The translations under genes were made by a program, and so were the position numbers. This document shows, piece after piece, positions 42,874 through 53,575 of a stretch of 64,000 nt of DNA; the stretch's first letter is position 1; every line of letters begins with the position of its first letter. Location of the stretch: contig NZ_NSDJ01000001.1 of NCBI RefSeq assembly GCF_003610915.1, positions 2,852,001 to 2,916,000 of the forward strand, read 5' to 3'. Under the pieces are notes generated by a model that worked only from the letters and a program-made list of their open reading frames with translations, was not told where the DNA came from and searched no databases. Source of the stretch: Rahnella variigena. GTDB taxonomy: Bacteria; Pseudomonadota; Gammaproteobacteria; Enterobacterales; Enterobacteriaceae.

Positions 42874-43971
42874 ATGAGTAAATTTATCTTCTCTTCGCCA
42901 AGGAAATACGTTCAGGGCAGCGGTGTTCTGGATGAATTAGGGGATTATCTGCCTGCTCTGGGCGGAAAATCATTCCTGATAGCTGATGATGTCGTTTGGG
43001 GAATTATCGGTGGTCGCGTTAACGCGTCACTGAAAAAAGCCGACGTTGAATTCCATTATGAACGCTTTAACGGAGAAGCCTCGGCCAACGAAATTACCCG
43101 TCTTGCCGCCATCGCCCGCGATGCGGGAACAAAGGTGGTGGTCGGCCTCGGCGGCGGTAAAACACTCGATACCGTAAAAGCCATTGCCGATGAACTGAAG
43201 CAAAATGTGGTGATTGTGCCGACCGTGGCTTCCACTGATGCGCCGTGCAGCGCACTATCCGTTATCTATTCGGATGAAGGCGTTTTCGAATCTTATCGCT
43301 TCTACAACAAAAACCCGGATCTGGTACTGGTTGATACCCATGTCTGCGCACAGGCGCCGGTACGCCTGTTTGCTTCCGGTATTGCCGACGGTCTGGCGAC
43401 GTTTGTTGAGGCGCAGGCTGTGCTGCGTTCACATTCTCATTCAATGGTGGGCGGCGACCCGACAATTGCCGGTATGGCGATAGCAGAAGCGTGCGAGAAA
43501 ACTCTGCTGACTTACGGTTACAGCGCCTATACCGCGGTTGAGCAGAAACTGGTGACACCGGCGGTAGAAGCGGTCGTGGAAGCCAATACACTGCTTTCCG
43601 GTCTGGGCTTTGAGAATGCCGGTCTGGCGGGCGCACATGCCATCCACAACGGTTTTACCGCGATTTCAGGTGACATTCATCATCTGACCCATGGCGAAAA
43701 AGTGGCGTACGGTACGCTGACCCAAATGGTACTCGAACAGCGTCCTGACGAAGAGATCGCGAAATACGTTCGCTTCTACCGTTCCATCAAAATGCCAACC
43801 ACGTTGAAAGAAATGCATCTGGAAAACGAATCTTTTGCCAACCTGGTGAAAGTCGGCGCGCTGGCAGGCGGCGAGGGCGATACGCTGGGTAACCTCAACC
43901 ACACTCTTTCTGCCGAAGACGTAGCGAACGCTATTCTGGCGGTAGATGCATTCAGTAAATCTGTGAAGTAA
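42874..43971 (+). CDS. gldA: Glycerol dehydrogenase
   Basis: A 365-residue iron/zinc-dependent polyol dehydrogenase oxidising glycerol to dihydroxyacetone with NAD+. Family blocks are VVGLGGGKTLDTVKA for the dinucleotide, PTVASTDAPCSALSVIY, FASGIADGLATFVEA with the metal Asp, and GLAGAHAIHNGFTA plus LTHGEKVAYGTL with the metal His residues. AGAGGTTTTTATC precedes the ATG at 42874; a start at 42844 would add ten residues. E. coli GldA has nearly the same length and pattern. It is monocistronic here, without the dha genes or the fsaB-talC-ptsA neighbours. Confidence 0.9.
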   Translation: MSKFIFSSPRKYVQGSGVLDELGDYLPALGGKSFLIADDVVWGIIGGRVNASLKKADVEFHYERFNGEASANEITRLAAIARDAGTKVVVGLGGGKTLDTVKAIADELKQNVVIVPTVASTDAPCSALSVIYSDEGVFESYRFYNKNPDLVLVDTHVCAQAPVRLFASGIADGLATFVEAQAVLRSHSHSMVGGDPTIAGMAIAEACEKTLLTYGYSAYTAVEQKLVTPAVEAVVEANTLLSGLGFENAGLAGAHAIHNGFTAISGDIHHLTHGEKVAYGTLTQMVLEQRPDEEIAKYVRFYRSIKMPTTLKEMHLENESFANLVKVGALAGGEGDTLGNLNHTLSAEDVANAILAVDAFSKSVK

Positions 43972-44047
43972 TTGCTGGCTGGTGCCTCCCCTGTGAAGGG
44001 GAGGCCGGAAGGGGATTAGGGCTAACGCTAAGGTAGTTTTGCGGGTG

Positions 44048-45334
44048 TTAAATCCGCGCCATCACCCACGGGAGCGCCACTGGCAGTTGCGAAAGCAGAT
44101 ACAGCGCAAGACCGATAAAGGCGCCGACGAGCGTGCCGTTGATGCGGATAAACTGCAAATCCTTGCCGATGTTCAGCTCAATTTGCCGCGACATATCACG
44201 CGGATCCCAGCCTTTTACCGTGTCGCTGATATGACGCGTCAGGAATTCGGCAAACTCCGGTGCGACTTTTTCCGCAATAGTTTCCATCTGCTGATTCAGC
44301 GAGAGGCGCAGTTTTTCATCTTGTGCCAGCGCATTGCCCAGCCATTGCCCGGATTCGGTGACTTTGGCGAACACCCGTGAATCTTCGCTTTCTAAATCGT
44401 CTTTCAGCCAGTTACGCATATCGCCCCACAGTTGCAACACGTAAGCATTCAGCTTCTCGTCATCTTTCAGGTATTGCTTGATGTCTTCGGCTTTCTGCGC
44501 CGTCGCGGGGTCATTTTGCAGCTTCCAGATAAAGTTCTGCACCGAGCGGTCAAACCCTTTACGGAAGGCGTGGGTTTTATCATTGCCCATATCGTCGAGC
44601 ACTGAATTCACTGCATTGGACACTAAGTCCGCGCCGTTGCGTCCCAGCCAGCCGGTCGGCAGCAGTTTGGCGGTCAGCGGATGTTCCCGTTTCATCCAGC
44701 CGACAATCTGCGCAGAAATAAACTGCCGCGTGCTGTCTTTTGCCAGCAAGATTTCCAGCTGATCCATCGCCTGATCCAGCAGCTCCTGATGGCGTCCGTT
44801 TTTAGTCAGGCTTTCCAGCAGGGTGGCAATTGAGGCTGACAGGTCGATTTTGTCGATTACCCGATACAGCGCGCGGCGCATAAGCTGCGCGATGCGCTGA
44901 TCGTCGGTGACATCCAGAAATCCGCGGATCATCTTCACGGCATATTTCGCAAACCGCTGCGCGTTATCGGGCGCATTCAGCCAGTCGGTCAGCATCCGTG
45001 CCGGATCATGCTGGCGGATAAGCGTGATGAGCGTCGCGGGGGCGAGGAATTTCTCCTGCACGAAAACCGCCAGATTATCGGCAATTTTGTCTTTGTTTTT
45101 AGGGATGATCGCCGTGTGTGAGGCGACGAACGGCACCGGCACACGGCGAAACAGTGCCACGACCGCAAACCAGTCGGCCATTGCGCCGACCATCGCGGCC
45201 TCGGAAATGGCTTTCAGCCCGGAAACCCAGAAGTTGGGTGGCAGGAAAAGGGTGATGACAAACAGGGCGGCGGCAATCAGCAGCAGCCCCAGCGCGTTAC
45301 GTTTACTTCGGCGAAGTTCTTGTTCTTTATCCAT
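44048..45334 (-). CDS. DUF445 family inner-membrane protein (YjiN-like)
   Basis: A 428-residue protein of DUF445. A short cytosolic start ([13 protein letters not shown]) leads to a membrane segment (residues about 12-32). Then comes the family signature [23 protein letters not shown] long helical, probably periplasmic or peripheral region fills the middle, and a second membrane segment stands near the C-terminus ([16 protein letters not shown]). E. coli YjiN is the likely counterpart. Function is unknown. Its ATG overlaps the LysR stop codon in TAATG, so the two are co-transcribed. Confidence 0.87.
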   Translation of the reverse strand: MDKEQELRRSKRNALGLLLIAAALFVITLFLPPNFWVSGLKAISEAAMVGAMADWFAVVALFRRVPVPFVASHTAIIPKNKDKIADNLAVFVQEKFLAPATLITLIRQHDPARMLTDWLNAPDNAQRFAKYAVKMIRGFLDVTDDQRIAQLMRRALYRVIDKIDLSASIATLLESLTKNGRHQELLDQAMDQLEILLAKDSTRQFISAQIVGWMKREHPLTAKLLPTGWLGRNGADLVSNAVNSVLDDMGNDKTHAFRKGFDRSVQNFIWKLQNDPATAQKAEDIKQYLKDDEKLNAYVLQLWGDMRNWLKDDLESEDSRVFAKVTESGQWLGNALAQDEKLRLSLNQQMETIAEKVAPEFAEFLTRHISDTVKGWDPRDMSRQIELNIGKDLQFIRINGTLVGAFIGLALYLLSQLPVALPWVMARI

Positions 45335-46278
45335 TACCTCAGTTTAGGAAGGGTGCGGCGGCCTGTCAGCTTTTTTCTTGCGATAGCGCCACTTGCGGTG
45401 CTGTGTGCCGTCACCAGTTGCCGGAAAGCGGCCAGCGCCGGAGTTTCGCTGTCCTGCCGCCAGGCCATGTAAATCTCCGCGAAGGCATCGGGGTGGCTGA
45501 GCGGGCGGAACTCAATATCAGGAAAGCCAAGCTGGCGGGCGCTTTCCGGCACAATCGCCAGCCCGAGACCGGCGCGTACCAGCCCGAGAATGGTGTGGGT
45601 CTGGCTGCAATGTTGCACGTAATGTGGCACGACGTTGGCCTGAGCAAACAGCCCGGCCACGCAATCGTAAAAGTATTTGCCTTCAGTGGCGGAATACATA
45701 ATGAACGGCTGACCAGCAAAGTCGCGCAGACGGATACGCGTTTTCGCCGCAAGAACGGAGGCCGCGGGAAGCGCCACGCATAATGGCTCGCGCAGCACAC
45801 ACTGATAGGCGAGGGGAAATAACGCCACCGGCTGGCGCACAAAGCCGATATCCAGCGTGCGCGCCGCCAGCGCCTGAAGCTGCGCGGAAGACACCATCTC
45901 TTTGAGCACCAGCGTAATTTCCGGCAGTTCCTGCGCCGCCAGCGCAATAATCTGCGGAATTTGCCAGTAGCCGCTGACGGCAGTGAACCCCAGCATCAGC
46001 CTCCCGATTTCCCCTTTCTCGACGCGTTTTACAGTTTCCTGTGCTTGTCCGGTGAACTCGAGGATCAGTTTTGCATCGCGCAAAAACGTCTTTCCCGAGG
46101 CCGTCAGGCTGACGTGCCGGTTGGTTCTTTCCAGCAAACACGCGCCAAGCGCATGTTCAAGTAACTGGATCTGACGGCTCAGCGGAGGCTGCGTCATAAA
46201 CAATCTTTTCGCCGCGCGTCCGAAATGTAATTCCTCCGCGACCGCCACAAAACAGCGCAACTGGTTTAATTCAATCAT
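45334..46278 (-). CDS. LysR family transcriptional regulator
   Basis: A 314-residue LysR-type regulator with a textbook DNA-binding domain ([37 protein letters not shown]) and an effector domain from about residue 90. It resembles the BenM/CatM-like group with [10 protein letters not shown]. It is divergent from the sugar-acid symporter gene across 171 bases, so glucarate or a similar acid may be its effector. The downstream DUF445 gene overlaps it by one base. Confidence 0.9.
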   Translation of the reverse strand: MIELNQLRCFVAVAEELHFGRAAKRLFMTQPPLSRQIQLLEHALGACLLERTNRHVSLTASGKTFLRDAKLILEFTGQAQETVKRVEKGEIGRLMLGFTAVSGYWQIPQIIALAAQELPEITLVLKEMVSSAQLQALAARTLDIGFVRQPVALFPLAYQCVLREPLCVALPAASVLAAKTRIRLRDFAGQPFIMYSATEGKYFYDCVAGLFAQANVVPHYVQHCSQTHTILGLVRAGLGLAIVPESARQLGFPDIEFRPLSHPDAFAEIYMAWRQDSETPALAAFRQLVTAHSTASGAIARKKLTGRRTLPKLR

Positions 46279-46449
46279 TCAATTTTTGACTTGTTCCATT
46301 GTCTTTTTAACTTAGACCGTATCGTTAAATGTTTCTACTCTGTTAATTAATTTGGATTTTTTAGATCTAAATGGCGTGACCGGAACGGCAAAAACTGTGT
46401 CACCGGTCACAAAAAGCAAGGAATGCACTCATAAGTCTGGAGAGAAAAC

Positions 46450-47850
46450 ATGACGTCCCCTACAGATGTGTCAGATAACGCCAAACCGCTGATCCGCGAA
46501 TCGGCTGCAGAGGCGGTGAAACCGGGTCATTTCCGTTACGTGGTCCTTGGAATGATTTTTGCCATCACGGTGATTAACTACGCCGACCGCGCCACGCTGT
46601 CGATTGCCGGTACGGAAGTGTCGCGGGTGCTGAACCTCGATCCGGTGATGCTCGGCATGGTTTTTTCGGCGTTTGCCTGGGCATATATGATCGGGCAGAT
46701 CCCCGGTGGCTGGCTGCTGGATAAATTCGGCGCACGGCGGGTCTATGGTTGCAGCCTGATACTGTGGTCAGTGTTTACGATGTTACAGGGTACCGTTGGC
46801 TGGTTCGGCGTCAGCGGGATTTCGGCGGCTATCATGCTGTTCTTCCTGCGCTTTATGCTCGGTCTGGTGGAGTCTCCGGCATTTCCCGCTAATGCACGCA
46901 TTGTCGCCTGCTGGTTCCCGACCAATGAACGCGGCACGGCGACATCACTGTTTAACTCCGCGCAATACATGGCGATTGGCGTATTCACGCCGATCATGGC
47001 GTGGCTGACTCACGCGCTCGGCTGGGAACATGTGTTCCTGTGGATGGGCGCGGTCGGGCTGTTCGCCGGGATTTTATGGTTCGCCTTTTATAAAGAACCG
47101 CACAGCAGTCCGCACATCAAACCTGCCGAACTCGAATACATCCGCGGCAACGGTGCGCTGGTGGATCTCGAACTCAACCGCCGTGCTTCGCGCCAGAAAT
47201 TCACCTTCCGTGAAGTGATGCAACTTTTCCAGAGTCGCACGCTGTGGGGCATTTATATCGGTCAGTACTGCATTACCTCGATGAGTTACTTCTTTATGAC
47301 CTGGTTCCCGATTTACCTGATCAAAGGGCGCGGGATGACGGTCATGCAGGCCGGCTGGGTAGTCGCGTTACCGGCGATTTGTGGCTTTACCGGCGGTGTG
47401 CTGGGCGGTGTGATGTCGGATTACATGATCCGCCGCGGCGTCAGTCCGTCAAAAGCGCGTAAAACACCGTTTGTGCTGGGTATGTTTTTTGCCGCCATGC
47501 TGGCGATGGCGAACTTTGTTTCCACTGATGCGGCGGTGATTGCGCTAATGACGCTGGCGTTCTTTGGCAAAGGTTTATCAGCGATTGGCTGGGCGGTGAT
47601 GTCCGATACGGCACCGGAGAAAATGATCGGACTGAGCGGCGGGGTGTTTAACTGTCTGGGCAATGTGGCCGGGATTATTACGCCGGTAGTAATCGGTTAT
47701 ATCGTGGCAGCGACCGGTTCCTTTAACCTCGCGTTGTGGTTTGTTGGCGCACACGGTTTACTCGGCATGTTTGGCTATCTGGTGGTGGCGGGCAAGTTTG
47801 AGCGCATGGTGATCCGACCGGATGATCGGGAAAATGAGAATTGTTCTTGA
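46450..47850 (+). CDS. Glucarate/galactarate-type MFS symporter (anion:cation symporter family)
   Basis: A 466-residue twelve-helix permease closely related to E. coli GudP and GarP. Diagnostic stretches are VINYADRATLSIAGTEV in helix 1, QIPGGWLLDKFGARRVY, ESPAFPANARIVACWFPTNERG and the late GLSGGVFNCLGNVAGIITPVVIGY in shorter pieces. TGGAGAGAAAAC is a good ribosome site. No dehydratase gene for glucarate or galactarate is nearby. The divergent LysR gene is the probable regulator. Other sugar acids are possible substrates. Confidence 0.88.
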   Translation: MTSPTDVSDNAKPLIRESAAEAVKPGHFRYVVLGMIFAITVINYADRATLSIAGTEVSRVLNLDPVMLGMVFSAFAWAYMIGQIPGGWLLDKFGARRVYGCSLILWSVFTMLQGTVGWFGVSGISAAIMLFFLRFMLGLVESPAFPANARIVACWFPTNERGTATSLFNSAQYMAIGVFTPIMAWLTHALGWEHVFLWMGAVGLFAGILWFAFYKEPHSSPHIKPAELEYIRGNGALVDLELNRRASRQKFTFREVMQLFQSRTLWGIYIGQYCITSMSYFFMTWFPIYLIKGRGMTVMQAGWVVALPAICGFTGGVLGGVMSDYMIRRGVSPSKARKTPFVLGMFFAAMLAMANFVSTDAAVIALMTLAFFGKGLSAIGWAVMSDTAPEKMIGLSGGVFNCLGNVAGIITPVVIGYIVAATGSFNLALWFVGAHGLLGMFGYLVVAGKFERMVIRPDDRENENCS

Positions 47851-47916
47851 TATGACAAGATGTGTCATTAAACTGCGTGCAGCATCATTTTCCTGCATTC
47901 AGAACGAGAAAAATTC

Positions 47917-49578
47917 ATGGAGTTGTTACGCGTTGTTTTTAAGCAATACCGTTGGCCGTTTTTAGGGGTGATGGCGCTGAGTTTGCTCAGCGCCGTTCTG
48001 GGCATTGGCCTGATCGCGTTTATCAATCTGAAACTGATTCAAACCACACAGGCTTCTTTAATCGTTCTGCCGGAATTTCTCGGGCTGTTACTGCTGCTGA
48101 TGGCCGTGACGCTGGGTTCCCAGCTGGCCCTGACCGTGCTGGGGCACCACTTCATTTACCGCCTGCGCGGACAATTCATCAAACGTATTTTAGACACCGA
48201 TATTGAGCGCATCGAGCAGATCGGTAATGCACAACTGCTTGCGAGCCTTGGCAGTGACATCCGCAATATCACACTGGCGTTCGTGCGCCTGCCGGAACTG
48301 GTGCAGGGGATTATCCTGACCATTGGTTGCGCCGGATATCTGGCGTGGTTGTCGCCGGAAATGTTGCTGGTAACGGTTATCTGGCTGGTGATCACTATTT
48401 TTGGCGGCTTTAAGCTGGTGTCTCACGTTTACCGCCATCTGGCGAAAGTGCGCGAGGCGGAAGACAAACTGCAAACCGATTACCAGAAAGTGATTGAAGG
48501 GCGCAAAGAGCTGGCGCTGAACCGCGAGCGGGCGCGTCATCTGTTCGACGAGGTTTACCGCAAAGATGCTGAAGAGTATCGCCACCACATTATCCGCGCG
48601 GATACTTTCCATCTGAGCGCCGTGAACTGGTCGAATATCATGATGCTGGGCGCAATTGGCCTGGTGTTCTTCATGGCCAACGGCATGGGCTGGTCTAATA
48701 CCGAAGTGGCGGCGACCTATTCCCTGACGTTGTTATTCCTGCGTACACCGATGTTGCAGGCGGTCGGCGCACTGCCGACGCTGCTCAGCGCGCAGGTGGC
48801 GTTTGGCAAACTGAAATCGCTGAAACTGGCGGAATATAATGAGGCGTTTACGCCAGCCATTGCTGCAAAACAGTGGCAGACGCTGGAGTTACGCGACCTG
48901 GTGTTCAGTTATGAAGGCAAATCAGAGGGCGCCGGTTTTGGCGTAGGTCCGTTGAATCTGACCATTACCCGCGGAGAACTGGTCTTTCTGATTGGCGGCA
49001 ACGGCAGCGGAAAATCCACCATGGCGATGTTGCTGACCGGCCTGTATCAGCCGCGTTCCGGGCAGATCCTGCTCGATGGCGTGCCGGTTACGGCAGAAAA
49101 TGCTGAACAGTATCGGCAGATCTTCTCGGCAGTCTTTACTGATTTCCATCTGTTTGGACAGCTGATTGGCCCGCAAGGCGGACAGCCGGATCCGCTGGTC
49201 GTGGAAGACTGGCTGCAACGACTGAAAATGAAAGAAAAACTCCAGTTCAGCGGCAACGAAGTCACTAACCTGCAACTGTCACAGGGGCAACGTAAGCGCG
49301 TGGCGTTGCTGCTGGCGGCGGCAGAAGGGCGAGACTTTCTGCTGCTCGACGAATGGGCAGCCGATCAGGATCCGCAGTTCCGCCGGACGTTCTACCGTGA
49401 GCTGTTGCCACAATTGCGTGATATGGGGAAAACCGTGCTGGCAATCAGTCATGATGATCACTATTTTGAACACGCTGACCGCCTGCTGGAAATGCGGACG
49501 GGCAAACTGACAGAACTGCACGGGCAGGCGCGTATTGACGCCAGCCGTGATGCGGTCGCACAAATTGGAAGTCACTAA
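47917..49578 (+). CDS. yojI: Cyclic-peptide export ABC transporter YojI
   Basis: A 553-residue fused ABC exporter. The first 330 residues hold six membrane helices beginning [19 protein letters not shown]. The ATPase half shows Walker [10 protein letters not shown], the signature LSQGQRKR in place of LSGGQ, and Walker [13 protein letters not shown]. Similarity to E. coli YojI, which exports microcin J25 through TolC, is high over the whole length. GAACGAGAAAAATTC precedes the ATG. The next gene follows after 22 bases and may be co-transcribed. A short TGACA-N5-TGTCA repeat lies at 47853-47867. Confidence 0.92.
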   Translation: MELLRVVFKQYRWPFLGVMALSLLSAVLGIGLIAFINLKLIQTTQASLIVLPEFLGLLLLLMAVTLGSQLALTVLGHHFIYRLRGQFIKRILDTDIERIEQIGNAQLLASLGSDIRNITLAFVRLPELVQGIILTIGCAGYLAWLSPEMLLVTVIWLVITIFGGFKLVSHVYRHLAKVREAEDKLQTDYQKVIEGRKELALNRERARHLFDEVYRKDAEEYRHHIIRADTFHLSAVNWSNIMMLGAIGLVFFMANGMGWSNTEVAATYSLTLLFLRTPMLQAVGALPTLLSAQVAFGKLKSLKLAEYNEAFTPAIAAKQWQTLELRDLVFSYEGKSEGAGFGVGPLNLTITRGELVFLIGGNGSGKSTMAMLLTGLYQPRSGQILLDGVPVTAENAEQYRQIFSAVFTDFHLFGQLIGPQGGQPDPLVVEDWLQRLKMKEKLQFSGNEVTNLQLSQGQRKRVALLLAAAEGRDFLLLDEWAADQDPQFRRTFYRELLPQLRDMGKTVLAISHDDHYFEHADRLLEMRTGKLTELHGQARIDASRDAVAQIGSH

Positions 49579-49600
49579 ATTTTTCTGAAGGCAACGGATT

Positions 49601-50419
49601 ATGAACTGGACAGAAGTGATGGTGTGGGGCATCGGCGGCGTGGTGGTTGGCTCGCTGCTTGGAGCGTTACACAAAAGAGGCAAAATCGGGCGCATCCCGG
49701 CGGTCGTTCTATTTCTGGTGCTGATTGTCGGCGGCAATATTTTATGGGGCGGTGTGATCAAACCGCGTCTGGCAGGCAACAGCGAAGAGCAGAAGATCGA
49801 CCAGGCGCTGGAAGCTCTGCCGCTGTATAACACCATCAAAATGCAGGAACCGGCGCTTTACGCGCAAATCCGCAGCAATATTCTGAACATGAAGAAAGAG
49901 GGAAAATCGCAGCAGGACGCGATCGACACCGTGAAACCGATGGTGTCCGTACTGCTCTCGCAGCGTATTACCCATGCGCCGGACGCCAATGTGAACGAGG
50001 CGATGCAGGTCAATCTGGAAGAAATGCAGACGTTGCAGGCGCGCAAAGACGGCAGCTGCTTTAAATTCCTTTATCCGCAGGTCAGCGGCGGGATTAATAC
50101 TGCGGAGGTTCTGCCACCGGCATTGTTCCATAAAGATCTCAACACCATGAATGATTTACTGCTGGCGACTGGCAGCGGGCAGACGACGCAGCCTCAGGCC
50201 GTCAGCACCGAAAAAGTGGTGCAGATGATGGCGCCGGTGCGTGAGGCGCTGGCGAATATGTACGGCGAGCAATTGCAGATGTTCAGCGACCTGACCAAAC
50301 CGGATGTCGATCGCGAAAAAGTCTGTGAAATTTCCATCAGTCTGTATTCAGGCATTCTGGCTCTGCAACCGGCGGATTCCGCGGCGATCCTCCGCCAGAT
50401 GCTGGGTAAAAACGACTAA
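49601..50419 (+). CDS. Inner-membrane hypothetical protein downstream of yojI
   Basis: A 272-residue protein with an N-terminal membrane hairpin: MVWGIGGVVVGSLLGALH and AVVLFLVLIVGGNILWGG, each about 20 residues, joined by a basic turn. The remaining 220 residues form a soluble helical domain with two Cys (GSCFKF and EKVCEI). Relatives are sometimes labelled topoisomerase-related, but nothing in this sequence supports that. CTGAAGGCAACGGATT precedes the ATG. It follows yojI by 22 bases in the same direction, and a terminator follows. The function is unknown. Confidence 0.75.
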   Translation: MNWTEVMVWGIGGVVVGSLLGALHKRGKIGRIPAVVLFLVLIVGGNILWGGVIKPRLAGNSEEQKIDQALEALPLYNTIKMQEPALYAQIRSNILNMKKEGKSQQDAIDTVKPMVSVLLSQRITHAPDANVNEAMQVNLEEMQTLQARKDGSCFKFLYPQVSGGINTAEVLPPALFHKDLNTMNDLLLATGSGQTTQPQAVSTEKVVQMMAPVREALANMYGEQLQMFSDLTKPDVDREKVCEISISLYSGILALQPADSAAILRQMLGKND

Positions 50420-50428
50420 TCTGAAAAA

Positions 50429-50458
50429 GGGCAGCCCTTTCTGCGGGCTGTCCGTTTT
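50429..50458 (+). terminator. Terminator after the yojI unit
   Basis: A nine-base stem with one G-U pair (50429-50437 with 50445-50453) is followed by GTTTTC. Confidence 0.7.
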
Positions 50459-50568
50459 CAGACAGTGAAACAAACAGACAATCCCTACTATTCTTCTTAA
50501 TAAGAAAGAGTATTCTTCTCCCGCATTTCTAAAAAAATAATTTTTCGAGCTCCCGGAATCATCCTTCT

Positions 50569-52995
50569 ATGCAAAAAATGTTAAGAGTGCCGCTGCTGCT
50601 GGCATTGTTGTCATGTTTATTCCTGACGCCTGTACACAGTTACGCGGACGACAGTACCGGTCAGCCTGACACAGCAGAACAACCGGTAAAAGTGAATGTC
50701 ACCACCGCCTTACCGGCGTTACAAAAGCGTCTGGATCAGCTGAAACAGCAGGTTTCATCGGCGAAAACGGATAAGAAATATACCGGCCTGACCGATGCCG
50801 CACAGAAACTGGCAGAAGATGCCGACAAGCTGACTGCCGCGCTGACCCCTCAGCTGGCGCAGGTGCAGGCACAGCTGGACGTTCTTGGCCCGGCACCTGC
50901 GCCGGGCACGCTCACTGAAACTCCGCAGGTGATCAGCCAGCGCAATAAGCTTAACGCCAGCAAAACGCTGATGACCACACAACTCGAGCAGACCAAAGCG
51001 ATTGCCGTTGGCGCACAAAATCTGTCTTCGCAAATCGCTGGCTTACGTCGTGACGCACTGAAAACCCAGATTGCGCTCAATACCGGCAGCATTCTTGGCA
51101 GCAATTTCTGGGCACCGCTGATTACACCAAACGATGATGATGCGGCACGTTTTGATGATTTTGGTTCGCAGGTTAAAGATGCCTGGACGCAGGCGTGGAG
51201 TGATGACTGGCGCGTCGGCACCGGCATTTATCTGTTCCTGGCGCTGGTGATTGGTGTGTTTGGCCGCCGCGTGCTGGATAAACCGATGAACTGGATCCTG
51301 CCGCGCTGGCTGCCGCAGGGGCGTTTCCGTCGCAGTTTCCTGGCTTGTTTCACCACGCTGAGCACCACGTTTACGCTGGGGATCAGCGTTCAGCTGCTGG
51401 GCTATATTTTCACCCGGCTGCCGGATACTTCGCCGTGGGTGACAGAATTCGCCGAACAACTGGTCGAGCTGACCTATTTCTCTGCGGTGATCGCCGGGCT
51501 GGGTATTGCGTTACTTTCCAATAACCATCCGTCATGGCGTCTGCCGGGAATTGCGGATCCGCTGGCGAAAACGCTGGCATCATTCCCGGTTTTGCTGGCG
51601 GGCTTTATTTTCCTGTTCGGCATTATTGAACAACTGAATAACCTGGTCGGTGCCAGCGTCTCTGCCACCTTATTTGGCAACGGATTAGCGGCGTTATTGG
51701 TGGCGCTCAACTGTCTGATTGCACCGGTTCGCGTGAACCGTATGCGCCGCAGAATGAAGGCAGAAGGCGAGCAGACCGAAGCGCGATCCACGCTGGCAGG
51801 GCTTATTCATCTGGTGATCAGCCTGACTGCTTTTGTCATTCTGATGGCGTTGCTGATCGGTTACATCCCGCTGGCGCGTTTCGTGACCTTCGAGCTGCTA
51901 TGGATTGGTCTGGTGGTCAGCTGCCTGTACCTGCTGATCCACTTCGTTGTTGATCTCTGCGAAAGCGTGTTTTCACCGACCACGCACAGCGGCAAAATCC
52001 TCAAAGGCACGCTGAGCGTCAATGACCGCCATCTGTCTCTGGCTGCCACATTATTCTCGGCAATCGGTAAAACCGCGCTGCTGCTGATGGCCGCGATTGC
52101 GCTGCTTAACGGTACGTTCGGTACCACGACGCCGCTGGAATTGCTGGCAAAAGTGGTCGATATCTGGGGCGGAAAGGGCCTCGAAAGCATGAACATCATT
52201 CCGGCGCACGCGGTTAACGCGGTGCTGTGTCTGGTGGTCGGCTGGTATATTCTGCGCTCCGCACGCCGCTGGCTGGATAACGATTTCCTGCCGAAAACTA
52301 TGATGGACCGAGGAATGCGCGCCTCGCTGGTGACGCTGTTCACCAACGTGGGTTATGTGCTGATCATCCTGCTGACGCTGTCGTCGCTGGGTATTGAGTG
52401 GAACAAACTGGCGTGGATCGTCAGTGCGTTGTCGGTCGGTATCGGTTTCGGTTTGCAGGAAATTGTGAAGAACTTTATCTCCGGTCTGATCCTGCTGACC
52501 GAGCGTCCGGTGAAAGTAGGGGATTTGATCAGCATCAGCGGTGTAGAAGGGGACATCCGTCGTATTAATGTCCGCGCTACTGAAATTCAGCTGAGTGATA
52601 AATCCACCGTGATTGTGCCGAACTCCCAGCTGATATCGCAGAACGTGCGTAACGCCACCATGGGCAACGCGCAGGGCGTGGCGACTATCGCACTGACATT
52701 CCCGCTGGATATCGACCCTGAACAGGTTAAGACCTTGCTGCTGGAAGCCTACAACCTGCACGAATCTATTCTGGAAAATCCACCGGCCTCGGTAAGTTTC
52801 AAAGAACTGGGCCCGACCGGGATTGTGCTGAGCGTGACCGGCTATGTGAACAGCCCGCGCATGGTCAGCGGCACGCGCAGCGATTTGCTGTACGAAATCC
52901 TCAAAATGCTGCGGGCAGCGGGGATCAGTTTGAGTCAGACGCAGACGATGATTTTGGAGAAACCGGCAGAGAGGGTTGCTCCGATGGAAGAGTGA
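50569..52995 (+). CDS. DUF3772-MscS mechanosensitive channel family protein
   Basis: An 808-residue inner-membrane protein. Residues 1-26 are a signal peptide (LLLALLSCLFLTPVHSYADD). A periplasmic coiled-coil region with DUF3772 follows to about residue 200, then about nine membrane helices, and the MscS pore and vestibule near the end: LSVGIGFGLQEIVKNFISGLI, ERPVKVGDLI and IVPNSQLISQNVRNATMG in pieces. Its size is in the range of the E. coli YbiO and MscM class, though the periplasmic domain differs. It should gate under membrane tension and release solutes on osmotic downshift. The gene is followed by long repeat copy A. Confidence 0.88.
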   Translation: MQKMLRVPLLLALLSCLFLTPVHSYADDSTGQPDTAEQPVKVNVTTALPALQKRLDQLKQQVSSAKTDKKYTGLTDAAQKLAEDADKLTAALTPQLAQVQAQLDVLGPAPAPGTLTETPQVISQRNKLNASKTLMTTQLEQTKAIAVGAQNLSSQIAGLRRDALKTQIALNTGSILGSNFWAPLITPNDDDAARFDDFGSQVKDAWTQAWSDDWRVGTGIYLFLALVIGVFGRRVLDKPMNWILPRWLPQGRFRRSFLACFTTLSTTFTLGISVQLLGYIFTRLPDTSPWVTEFAEQLVELTYFSAVIAGLGIALLSNNHPSWRLPGIADPLAKTLASFPVLLAGFIFLFGIIEQLNNLVGASVSATLFGNGLAALLVALNCLIAPVRVNRMRRRMKAEGEQTEARSTLAGLIHLVISLTAFVILMALLIGYIPLARFVTFELLWIGLVVSCLYLLIHFVVDLCESVFSPTTHSGKILKGTLSVNDRHLSLAATLFSAIGKTALLLMAAIALLNGTFGTTTPLELLAKVVDIWGGKGLESMNIIPAHAVNAVLCLVVGWYILRSARRWLDNDFLPKTMMDRGMRASLVTLFTNVGYVLIILLTLSSLGIEWNKLAWIVSALSVGIGFGLQEIVKNFISGLILLTERPVKVGDLISISGVEGDIRRINVRATEIQLSDKSTVIVPNSQLISQNVRNATMGNAQGVATIALTFPLDIDPEQVKTLLLEAYNLHESILENPPASVSFKELGPTGIVLSVTGYVNSPRMVSGTRSDLLYEILKMLRAAGISLSQTQTMILEKPAERVAPMEE

Positions 52996-53030
52996 AATGT
53001 GCGGGGTTGGCTACCCGCGCCCGTTTTTAA

Positions 53031-53575
53031 CGTCAAGGTCAACACCGTGGGCATCGGCCCACACCGACTTGGGGGGCGGCCTATCGCCGCCACCCCCCAA
53101 GACCCCCGGGCTCTTTCACTGCGCGCTATCGCTGGGACGATGGACATGTTCCAGCACATTGGTGAGTGGCGCAAATCCAGGTGCTTCGCACTGCCTTCTC
53201 TCGGTCTTCGAGCCTATGGTCTCGAAGCCGCTCCGTTCAGCTGAATTTTGATCACGCCAATCAACTTTTCTAAAAGATGAAAAACAGTCTGTCTTTGAAT
53301 TTAAGATCGTGCGGGCGATTCAGAAAGCTTGCTGAATGAGAGGTTGCAGACCATCGGCTGCAATCCCGAAATGAAGGCACCGCGCAGCGGCAAGATTTCC
53401 AGCCTGTAACAGAGGTACCTGAAACATGGCCAGCGAGCGAAGCGCGCAGTAAAAGAGCCCGGGATTCTCAAGGGGTGCGGCGACAGGCGCCCCTTGAGGC
53501 CAGTTTGGGTGGCAACCCAAGGTCTTGACCTTTGAGCTCGTGTGGGCGGCGAGCCCAAGGTCTTGATTTTAAAGC
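53031..53575. repeat. Long composite intergenic repeat, copy A
   Basis: About 545 bases lie between the channel gene and corA. Bases 53167-53336 are nearly identical to 60551-60719 of copy B. The left part holds GGGCATCGGCCCACACCGAC and a GGGGGGCGG/CCGCCACCCCCC hairpin; the right part reads as an inverted, diverged version of a related half-unit (for example GCGGGCGATTCAG, then CGCGCAGTAAAAGAGCC). It overlaps the corA stop region. Open frames across it are by-products. Confidence 0.85.

Noticed and set aside
43985..44004. Terminator after gldA
   Set aside because: The CCTCCCCT/AGGGGAGG hairpin is perfect but is followed by CCGGAAGG without a T run on either strand.
46450..47850. Glucarate catabolic operon
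   Set aside because: Only the GudP/GarP-like symporter is present; no glucarate or galactarate dehydratase, aldolase or reductase gene adjoins it.
53320..53558. Small minus-strand frames across repeat copy A
   Set aside because: Similar GCHPNWP-type frames appear in copies A and B because the DNA repeats. They lack ribosome sites and exist in several frames at once.
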